Positions 12,891 to 24,900 of a stretch of 64,000 nucleotides of DNA are shown piece after piece. Origin of the DNA: Leptodactylus fallax (taxonomy: Eukaryota > Chordata > Amphibia > Anura > Leptodactylidae); NCBI GenBank assembly GCA_947044405.1, contig CAMRHE010000067.1, positions 4,231,501 through 4,295,500 on the forward strand, in the 5' to 3' direction. The notes beneath the pieces were generated by a model, which was not told the origin of the DNA, made no database searches, and worked only from the letters and a program-made list of their open reading frames with translations. A program made the translations under genes and the position numbers. Every line of letters begins with the position of its first letter. Position 1 is the stretch's first letter.

Positions 12891-15800
12891 AAATTCATAA
12901 TAAATGAATAATTAATATATACATTAGTGGTGTCTGACAAAAATATGTGCCCCCTTCCCCTGACAACATGTGACCATGACACTGACTGCTGTACCCAATC
13001 ACTGCCTGTAGCAGTGACTTATGGACCCCACAGAAGTCATTGCTGCAGCCATTAATCGGATGCAGCGGGCAGTACGTCCATTGATACATTAAGTAATCAA
13101 GACGGAAAAACTGAGTGAAGTGGTTCTTTTTTTCTCTTCACACAATTAATAAATAGAGGAGGAACTGCTTTTCCTCACAGATTTCTGCATACTGCTCTAT
13201 GCAAAGGGTTGAAGATTCTGCAAATCTCACAGATTACACCGTAAAAAAAAAGTCTTCTTTGTACTTGTATCTACTTCTGGCTGCTTGTGTGATTACAGAT
13301 AGGATATTATTCACTGGCAGCAAGCAGCTTTCCTGACTGTGCTCTTTTCCTATGTCATGACTGTATATATTTGCCCTATATTTACAGTTCAATTTTCCTG
13401 GATCTCCTATATTATGTTCTCTTTGGCTTTTGACAGCTAAAGAGAACATACAGTTGCTTCCTGGCAGATGGCAAAACAGTATCAATAATGGATGGAGGGG
13501 GGCAGACTGCTTGTTATTGTACACACCCACAGCCTCAGAGACAAATGTAAAATGTGCTGCAGCCATAATAAGATTATCATCAGCAGAAAAACTGATAAGA
13601 CACCATGTATGAAGGCTTATACAGTCAAAACATATTTAAAAATCTTCAGGAAAACTCAGGTACTCTTAAATAAATCATACATACCTGTGAAAGACAAGCG
13701 GTAACACCAAAAAATATCTGTCCTGATTCTGGAGAGAACCCATTTTCACTGATTATTTGCATTAAGAAATAAAATGTGAGAAATTTCACAGATCCTACAC
13801 TAGCTGCTCCAGAAGCCCCATGTGGGTTTGTCATGCAGGTAAAACACAGCAATATCTATACAAAGTTTGTTAAAGAGGACCTTTCACCATCTCCAACAAG
13901 TACAACTCTTGACGTCATTTAATAAGTGCTGCTGCACCGATTCTGACACAGTTGGAAGTTTTTCTCCAACCCCCACCATTCCCAAGCCCGCAGGGCTCTG
14001 TCCTGGGCCCAGTACTTTTTAATATTTTTATAAATGATCTGGATGATGGGGCTAATGGGGAACTAATAAAATTTGCAGATGATACAAAGATAGGAGGAAT
14101 GGCCAACACTAGAGAGGAGAGAGAGTGCATCCAAAAGGACTTAGACACACTGGAACAATGGGCTGAGGTGAACAAAATGGTATTCAACAGGGACAAATGC
14201 AAAGTTCTACATCTGGGTAACAGAAATGCAAGAAGCATATATAGTATGGGAGGAATAGTACTAAGTGAGAGTACAGGGGAAAAGGATCTGGGCATAATAA
14301 TAGATCGCAAACTCAACATGAGTCAACAGTGCGGTGCGGTGCGGTGGCTAAAAAGGCTAACCAAATTCTAGGATGTATCAAGACGAGCATTGTAGCTAGA
14401 TCAAGAGAGGTAATTATTCCGCTGTACTCTGCCCTGGTCAGACCCCACCTGGAATACTGTGTACAGTTCTGGGCGCCCCAGTTTAAGAAAGACATCGATT
14501 CATTGGAGCAGGTCCAGAGAAGAGCAACCAAAATGGTGGAAGGTCTACAAACCATGTCCTACGAGGAGAGGCTAAAAGAATTGGGACTGCTTAGTTTGCA
14601 GAAGAGAAGGCTAAGGGGAGACTTAATAGCGGTATTTAAATATCTGAAAGGTTGTCACAGTGCAGAGGGATCTACCCTATTCTCATTAGCAGAAGGAAGC
14701 ACGAGAAGTAATGGGATGAAACTAAGGGGAAGGAGATTCAGATTAGACATTAGGAAAAACTTTCTAACAGTAAGGGTAGTGAGAGAGTGGAGTAGGCTGC
14801 CACGGGAGGTGGTGAGTTCTTCATCAATTGAAATCTTCAAGCGGAAACTGGATAGGTATATAGCTGGGATGTTTTAGGAATTCCTGCTTTTGCAGGGGGT
14901 TGGACTCGATGGCCCTTGAGGTCCCTTCCAACTCAACACAAACAAACAAACAATAAGTGCTATCAGTTTTAGTGGCCGATATGCTATTTAATCTCTGTAC
15001 GGACAATAAGGTGGTGTCAGGCAGGAGCAGGAAAATGGTGTGATTCGGAGCTCTGACACTAGCTGCCTCTGATTGGAGCTCTGAATCATGCCCCCTACCT
15101 GACATTACAGAGCTTAAATAGCACATTGGGCACCAAAACTAAGGCTTCAAGCACATGATCATGCGCAGTCTGTGAGTCAGTAAATACAAAACCTGGATTG
15201 GTATTGGATTGGCGTCCAACTGCCATGGCAACCCTGAAAAACCAGCAAGAGAGAAGCCTTTCCCTCTGTATAAACACTTTACATGTTGTCAATGGCGACT
15301 GCGGCAAGTAAAGGGTTAAATTTGCGGGGATTGGAGTAATCCAACCCCAGTAGTTGTGGCAGGAATCCAAATGTGTGTGCGAGTCAAGCTCATGACAGTG
15401 GTCGCATGGGTTCATTGGCAGTGCCCGTGCAATCACCATGATGAATATATTCGTCATGATTAACTGACCCCTTGCTCATGATGAAAATATTTGCCATATA
15501 GGGATAAGGGCTTAACATTCACATGCGATAAATAATGACTTGCAGAATGTCAGTGCTATACTGAGGAGAATATGGATATGGGTTGCTTGAAGCGTACTTA
15601 TTAGACTGCTCTCCTCCTTATCCTCACTCAGACATTTAGCCATAGCAGCATAGTAGATGTGAAAAAGAACAGAGAGATGAACAGAGAGATGATCTATTTT
15701 GGTCTGTTTTGCAAACTACAGATGCCCATTAATATCTACAAGTCCATGAAAATCAGGTAGCACACTGGGAAACTTAGGTGTCAAATGCAGTATGAACAGA

Positions 15801-18800
15801 GTCTTAGGGAGACCACACCCACAACAATTATCTGATCATTACACTAACTTCTAATTAGAAGGACTTCATAAGAAAACGTTACAACAGATCGTAACAACTA
15901 GATTCTATGAATGACTCCTGAAACATAAAGCACAAATAGCAAAAGGCAGAAAATAAAATTGAGAAACTACTTAAAACAGTAATTCAAAGGATACGGTAGC
16001 CGGGCTCCACAACGCACAGATAATATGACCCAGGAGGGCTATAAGATGGGAGAAAAAAAAAGTTTAATTAGATTTCTTACAGAATGTGGATCACACAAAC
16101 GCTATGGAAAACACAGCTGCAAATATACTGTAAAAGAGGAGACTTTAGAAAATCTGAAAAACCTTTAACAAACATTTTAAAAAGGGACGTCATAAGGCAG
16201 CATTGTGAAAATTTCAATGACATTCTATTTAAAAATAAAAAAAAAGACAATACATTTCCTTTAATTACTAAAACCCAATAGCGAAATCTACCACTTTTTT
16301 TTCTAATTTGTGTTTATATTCTGATTGTAGTTTTTTATTCTAGTTTCTGTACATGACTATAGAGGCTGCCATCTTGCTCAGTTATCGCCTCTGTTCTGTT
16401 AATAGCATTTAGTGATATGCTTTACATCATTTTCACGTCCATCGGCAGCAACAGACTCGAGCCAATTCACTAAAGTCTATGGGAGAGTTTTCTAGACATG
16501 TTCTGTGCAGGGAGAGGCGTAGATAAGCAGTGACATTGTCTATTGTCAGTAATGGAGACAATATTGGTCAGTGTGTTATCTATAGAGGAGTTATCTTCTA
16601 TTGTGAACCTATCTGTGATATAAATGAGATGACTACTGCAAAGAAATCAGTTACAGAATTGAAAAGTGTCAGTCTATTAAGCTTAGTGGCCAGAGCGAAA
16701 ATTGCAGGGTTTATTGTATTTTATAAATAGTGAAATTCTTTAAAAAAACGTGTTTAACAAAAAAATCTCTGAAAAAAAAAAAAATCACCGCTGCGGGGAG
16801 GGGGTAACTGAGCGACAGATGGAGCTTACCAGGTTTGGCACCCAAACCTCAGAAGCATAAGAACACCATATTGGTTTAGGGTCCAAAAATATGCTAACAT
16901 GTTCCCTTTAAACAGAAGCCTACCATTTATAATTTACTTTTGTACCTCAGTTTTCTCCACATTTACAGAGGACAAAAATGAAGCATTATCTTTGCAGAGC
17001 TTCATGCGTCAATCGTCCTGTAGAAGGATAAGGCTCATGCTACGTATCTCTAACCCCGTTGTAGTTGGCCTAGACTCCGACATCATGTGCCAAAATTTTA
17101 GCACATTTTCTGCTGTAAACTAAACCACCTCATAGGAGGCGTAACGTAAGACTAGACAGTAGTAACGCATCAGACACTATGATAAATAAGTTTGCACTGT
17201 CTAACTTTTAAACAGTATTAGTAAGTCTGACCTGCCAATGTGTACTATTTTGTAAAGTAACTTCATGATACTGACCAGTTCACATACTGCAGGAGCACAA
17301 TCCCATCAGATACTGTATAATGGGATAGTTATAAGCTTTGATATATTTTCTGGAAAATTAAAAAAGTGTCTGCAACTTGTTGTTACAGAACATAAAGCGA
17401 GAATAAGCCGGAGGCAAGGATCACCATATGACGGCAATACAAGTGCAAGCCAGGCCAATATGAAAGAGCATTTATCTGTGTTCGGTATGTCTGCTGGCAA
17501 GTCCTGTCATGGAGTGAAAGCTCATTAGACAGCCGGAGAACACACACTCTTATTAAGTGTGCCTACAGTTATAGATAACATAAAAGCGAGCTACAGAATA
17601 TAACATTTCTCAATATACATAGACATCAGTGCTCTGGTTATCTTTTGTTATTCTGTAGTATTACATCTCAAAATATCTGAGGCTATATTCACCACTAGGT
17701 GGTCCTACCACCTTGTTTAAGGCCCCATGCACATGACGGAGTGTGGTGTTCTGACTGTGCTCTGCATGGAGCATGTCCTATCCAGCTTTGTGACAACAGA
17801 ACGGAGCTGAATCCCCTACTGAAATCAATGGAGGACGGAAGGCACCCGGATGACACTCGAAAGTCATCCAAGTGCATTCAGTTAAAAAAAAAATAAATAA
17901 ATAAAAATCGGACCTTCCTCAGCCTGCACACTTGGTCATATACATGAAGCCTAAGGCTATTTAGGCTGATTGGAGAAGGTGCACTAATATTATAGGGGTT
18001 GTCTGGACCCAAATCGATTTTTCAATTTGGTCATCAGTATGTGATCTGCTGGGGGACCAACAACCAAACCCAGATTTTGCGCCAACGTCCGGGTGCAGGA
18101 GCTGCTGTAGTGGATGGGTAACATGTGCAGGCTGCTCCTATTCCCGGAACCACTGTTATGTTATGCAGTGGACAGGGCTGCTGCAAGGCTCCTATTACTA
18201 GAATATCTGCATGTATTATTGTAACAGCAAAGTGGATGAAAATATCTGCATTGGTATTTGACCAGCAATATGGACTTTAATTCTGTGACATGTCAATTTA
18301 TGGTGTATTTCTCTCAGATTTCACCCTATGCATCGCATTGAATTCCAATGCAAATGTCCTGCAAAATCTGAAACAAAACCACATACAGATTTGTGATGCA
18401 TGGTATAAAACTTGTACATGTGGGCAACCCTAAATCTTAAGACATGTCTGAAATAGTGGCAGTCTGTGAGCTTACAGTCATGCCGAGAACTAGAGGTGGC
18501 AAAATCTCATAAAATCTTTTCACCATGTAAGGGGGTGTTCAGTGGTGAACATGCAGTAACTGGCTTAATTCCGAAGCATTGGAAATTTAGGGTCAGGGAA
18601 GGAAAAAAAAAAATAAAAAATAAAACCACAAACAATGAAGCACATACCTTTACAATAGGAAGATCAAAGACCTCTCGAGCCTCTCCAACTTCAGGATTGT
18701 CGCCATCTTCGGCAATAATGTGGGTAGCTAAAGCATTATAAGACACTTCTTTTGCTTTTCCAGCTTTCAGCAACTGTATCACCTGTAAAATAAGGATAAA

Positions 18801-18914
18801 AAAATGCAAAGAAATTTGTTTTAATCTCTCAATGACCAGGCAAATTTTTATTTGGCTGTACAAGATCCAGTTTATCATCAGAGATATAGATTGCCAAGTA
18901 ATTTTCGGGCTAAC

Positions 18915-18971
<57 letters not shown>

Positions 18972-21900
18972 TAATTCAGTGGATGCTACATTTCGACTTT
19001 ACAACTCTAAACTTGATGAGGGCTGGAGGGAACACACTTTGGGGGGTAATTTAATACAGATTACAACCATTTTCTGGTGCTAAAGTTGCGCATTTTTGGC
19101 ACACAAACTTTTGTTCCAATAAGGTGCTAAAAATGCACCACTTAAGAAAAAAGTGTGCAATACAGAGCGGGGATCAAGGCTATACCTGAAACCTACGCCA
19201 GTCCAAATCGAAACATTGCATGGGCTGAATAACTACAGATATCTTCCTCTTCTTTGTAACCTACTTTTCATACATGATATACCCTTGTATAGAACGCTGG
19301 ATAACCCTCCCTCAGTTGTGCAGCTTTTTCGCTGTTGCTGGCTTTTTTTCGGCTTGTTGCCAGTACAGGTTTGGTTGTATATGGACTTGCTTTCTGTCTA
19401 CCATTATGTAGAAACACTATAGGGGTTTCCTGAGACTTTTATAGTAATGACCTACCCTTAGCATAGGACATTAATATCAGATTGGTGGGAGTCAGGACCC
19501 CTGCACCCCACCGATAAGGTGACTGGAAGCATTGTGGTCTCTTCGTTGTATATAGCAGAGCTGTATATTGTGTAGCTGCTTCCCTGGTGTTGTAGCTCAT
19601 TTTCATTCACTAGAAAGCAGAAGGTCCATGTAACTGAAGGTCACAGGCCGCAGTACTCACCTGAGTAGGACCTCCCCTTGATCTGATATTAATGACCAAT
19701 CCTAAGGATAGGTACATGATGTCTATTGACTTGAATGGGTGCCATGTAACATCTGAAGGGTCGCACAGAGCTGATAACATCTGAAGCTGGGGCTATGGGT
19801 AGCAGACCTCAAATGATCAGTTAATCCCCAAGGTGGCTTCATGCTAAAAGGGGTGTCCATATGGGAAATGTGAGAGAACCATCTGCAAATCAATTCGTTT
19901 CTGAGCAGAAAACTAACCGGCATCAGTATAATGGAGGTGGTAAGTAGCCTAAGAGTTTCCCCAGATAGGTACTTCAGATAATGCTGCCATTTCCTGCTCC
20001 AAGGTAGTGTAGACAGCTCTGCTTGACTTGACTTGTGTTTGGATATTGAACCATAGTGCACTTAACATGCAAGGTATTTTTTATGTTTTTATTTATTTAG
20101 AGGTGTTTTCAGGGCAAACAGGAAAACCCGGGAGATACCCCAGTCCTCAGTTCCAGTGTTGGGTCCCCCATTTCATCCCGTTCAGCCACAAGTGAGGCAA
20201 CTCAGATGAGCGCTGTGGCCAACTATTGGCCTGTTGGGTATAAGTGACGTATTAACATGTCACCAGTACCCAACATGTGATCACTGAAGCCACTGCCCCC
20301 CCACCCTGGTCTTCTTTTAATGTAGGGGTACTTTTAGAGTAGCCGCTTCCTGGCATCTGATGTACAGGAGAAGGCTGTATTATACAGCGGAAACCCGCTG
20401 GCATCAGTAACCCAATGCTGCACATTTAACTCCTCATTGCCAAGGACAATTGTGCTCCATTAGCTTCCTTTCTAAAAAATGCAGAAGTACTGCCAGGTAT
20501 TGTAATCACTTATATAAACTGTATTCTGAGGTACATACATATATCACACTGAAACCATTTTATATTTTACTGGCTTTCTTTTTTATGGTATTCACTACGC
20601 AGTATAAATAACATGTTAAAGGGATTGTCCACAACTAGATCATGTGGCCTATTAGGATTGGTCATTATCAGATGTACTTTTTCTGTTGGGTATAATAAAG
20701 CCAATTTAAATGGAGAACAAGTTTTTTTTTTTTCTATTTTAATATTTCTTTCCCTTTTTAGTTCCACTTACATGAGCTTGATCACACTCTCACACAGGAA
20801 TTTGGAGCGGATTTTGAGGCAGATTCGCCTTCATATTCCACCCGAAATCTTCCATTCATTTCAATAGGAAGGAGAGGCAAATATTTTCAGCTAAAAGAAA
20901 AACAAAACAAAAAAAAAAAAACACATCCTGCTTTTCTTCAAGCAGATTTTGCCCGAAACGCCTAATGAAATGAATGGAAAGCAGATTTAAGACCAGATTT
21001 ACAGAATCAGCATCAAAATCAGCTTCAAATTCCTGATGCAGATTTTTTTCTTCCAGACCCAATTCCTCTGTGTGACCCTAATACACTGCCATACTTCTTT
21101 ATTAGTGTATTATGCCCGTCAGTAAAACACTGACATGCATCCAATCAGAACTTGTTTCTGGCAGATGTTGTTGCCACTGTTAGGCCCGAGCTGGCAAAGC
21201 AAACAGTATCGGAGTTACCTCCAAACCTGATCGGGGTTTTTCAAAAATATTTTAAAATTGGGCCCCACTAGACAATCTGTTGCGATTCCGGGGCCTCACC
21301 AGCAAACAAATTCTACCACGAAGTACCAAAAAAATGCCACATTGCCCCATAAGTGGCAACCAAATACCACAGTACAGGTCACGTAAGACCCGCAGGAACA
21401 CCAAATACTATAGTGCAGCACAAAACACCCTGTAGTGGCTCCAAATCTGGCAGAAAACACCTCTCAGAAGAACTAAACAACATCTCACCCCAGCAGTCAA
21501 AAAAAAAATACCACTGTTCAGCACAAGATACCAAAAACCTCTATCACCGTACAGCCTCACTGACAGCAGCATTCACCCTAATTTATCCTTGCCTAATGGT
21601 AGGTACAGTCTCCCCCTTTCCACCTCTAGCCCATTGGCAGTAGCAGTCAGCCCAAATAAAAACTTCCAAACTTGCAGCAAATCATTCCCCAATTCAACAC
21701 CTCCCTAAAACAAAAGGGAGAAGAAAAGAGTTCTAGTTCTAGTCTAAGATGTCTCAGCCTCCAGATTACAACATTCAGTCTCCAGACTGCAGCTAAATTG
21801 GTCCCAGGTTAAGGACCTATGGAATCTTGGTGATGATGTCATCACGGGTCCTTGAGTCTTTCTAGCCATGGAGACTGCACTATACTGTACTGCAAGGCTG

Positions 21901-24900
21901 GCATTATCCGTGCAGTTGCTGCCCTTGAGTCCCTGCTTAGTGCTGAAGCTGACACTGGCAGGGCCTGGGGCATCATCAGTGAGGCCCTGAGTTGGCAACT
22001 GTATAATACACCTGATACCTGCGAGTAATAGCATGAGCATGGTACCATTACTATGAGGCATGTCACTTCGTAGTGTCTATGACGTAACTGTACATCAAGG
22101 GCAAGGAAGAGGTTAAAGACCAAGCATCAAATAGAGAACAATTTTACACCTGCATTTCCAGGCCAGAGCTCACAGTATGCGCCATCATCACCCTCACACG
22201 AGCAAAGCACCACTCGAGGCAGAAAATTGTTATTATTGTAGTGTCTGTATCGAACCCACCAGGGAATTTTATATGAACTTCAGGAACTAACCTCAAAATA
22301 AATGAATAACATGTGAATAACAAGCAGTCACACTATGGCCGGGTTCACACACTGCAGAAATATTGTGATGAACCAGCCTAAAATGCCACATCAAAATTTG
22401 TGATGAAATACACATCTAAACGCAAGTGGCTGTGCCTCCTACTGCTACTCAGTTCATTCAGCCCGATGACAAGCTGCAGGTGATGGGACTAGTGATCACC
22501 AGTAATGTTGGAGTTCTTCAGATGGTCATGGTAAATGTCAAGGTTTCCATAAGACTTATAAGCAACCCCTTCCCACTGTGGAGCTTTAGGGTGACCTACG
22601 TGCTTGAATTAGCATGGAGCAGTGTCGCATACAGACGGTCCTCCATGAGGGTCCGTAAGCAATGACCATCAGATTACTACAAGGGGTGCACCAAAGAAGA
22701 AGATGGATCACATACTGTAATACAATGGGGTGGTGCAGCCTAGAAGCTCAGGCCAGCTTCAGTGTATATAGACTTACTTTTCTGCTCGCACACTCTGGGG
22801 CAGGAGAAGAGAGCATGACCGGAAGTATTGAGGTAAGTACTGGGGCCACTGCTGGTGTTATTTAATAATAAAATTGCGATTTTTTATTTAACATCGACTT
22901 CATCTTTTTTTTCTACATGTGGCCCATTTGCCTGGCTGACTTTGAAACCTTTAAAACTTTCAATTGCAATTTGCTCCATTATCCAGATACAAATCTATAA
23001 AGAAGACCTGCTGTACACATAGACATCAATGGACACAATTTGTCCAGAGCCGTTTCTGCAGGGACCCCTGTAGATCAGCCGTTTCCTGTAACGCGCAGCT
23101 CCTGGCACTGTTGACATGCCAGGCAGGGCACTGTTCACTTGCAGTACTTTTAGTAGTGCAGTTATCATTACTGCAGCAGTGTCCCATAGACAGGAATGGG
23201 ACATGGCTACTAACAGTATGGCGAGTGAGCAGTGCCCGAAATTTAAAGGGATTGTCCAGATTCAATAAATAAATGGTATTGTTTGTATAATGAAAAGTTA
23301 TATAATTTTCCACTAAATTTTCTGTATAAATTCTTCACAGTTTTCTAGACCTCTGCTTGCTGTCATTCATTGTTTACTTTTAGTGAAGTAAAAGACAGTC
23401 CATGGTCATGTGATATGCAGTCCATAGTCATGTGATATACAGTCCATAGTCATGTGACATACAGTCCATAGTCATGTGAAGAACACACAGGTGCACAGCT
23501 CATTACAATCACAGCACAGTAATCAGATATTTGTGTGGTAAGGAGCTATGCACCTGTTTGCATCACATGACCATGGACCATATATCACATGACCATGGAC
23601 CATATATCACATGACCATGGACCATGTTTTACCCACTAAAGTAAGCAAAGAATGACAGCAAGCAGAGATCTAGAAAACTGTGAGGAATTGATGCAGAAAG
23701 TATATTGGAACATTGGGTAACTTTTGATTATACAAACAATGACATTTATTTGCTGAAACTGGAAACCCCTTTAAACAATGCAATGAGCACCCCCCAAGAG
23801 TCAGACCCTGGGTGATCTAAAACTGATGATTTACCCTTAAGGGATTTTACAGTAACTCCTGGGCTAGTTCCGACACCAGGTCACATGATTAGAACCAGGA
23901 CCCTACACCCTCCTCTCCATGTTCTGTAGTATTGTGTGTGTATACAGAGGCTGGCTTTACTATAACAATGATGGAGACCACCAAGCCCTCACTCAGATAC
24001 ACCTAAAACCATTGAACACAGAGAGGAGAGAGCTGGCTGCTGGTTCAGATCACATGACTTGTGCCTGATGTTCAACACCTAAAGAACCCAGGTGGGGAGC
24101 AAATAACAAGAGAGTCCCCAATATCCCTATTAAATATAAGCCTTCCATTTTAAAATGTGGTTAATCTCTGTAAAGAGGATCTTCCATGTCCCTCTAAGAC
24201 AGAGCATATTATTTACAAAGCTGTCAATTTGTTGAATTCAGCGCTCTTTCAGTTTTGTATACAAGTTCCCCAATCCCATAGATATCAGTGTTGTTAGTTT
24301 CAGCTACTGATATCACTGTACTGTCAGGGGGGCCGGCCTTACAGCTCAGTGTCATCGCAGGGTGGTGGGGAATGCCCCCCTGACAAAACACTTGCATAAT
24401 CCTTTACTGTGAGGGGGTCGTTCCCCCACCACCCAGCAATGAGACTGAACTGTAAGGATGACCCCCCTGACAGTACAGTGATATCAGTAGCCAAAACTAA
24501 CACCACCAATATCTCTGGAACCGAAACCCACAGACAAAACCGAAAGTTCAAGGAATTCAGCCCATTGACAGCTTTGTGAAGGTAAAGAGCATACTGTCTA
24601 AGGCCAGGTTCACACTACTGTCATTCAATGTCTGTTATTATCATCAGTCACAGGATGAGAGCAACGGACAGATGCAGACAGAGCCCGCTCTGTCTGATGT
24701 CTATCTGCATTCACCCCAATGTAAAAACACAATGGAAGCTTTCTTCCGTCATGTTTTTTTACTTTTCTGACAGAAGGAAAAGTTGTACCTGCAAGAATTT
24801 TTCTTACATTACGAAAGTAAAGAAACACGACAAAAGACGACGTCCGTCATGTTATTTGCATTAGAGTCAATGGGAACGGACACAGACAGAGGGGGCTCAG

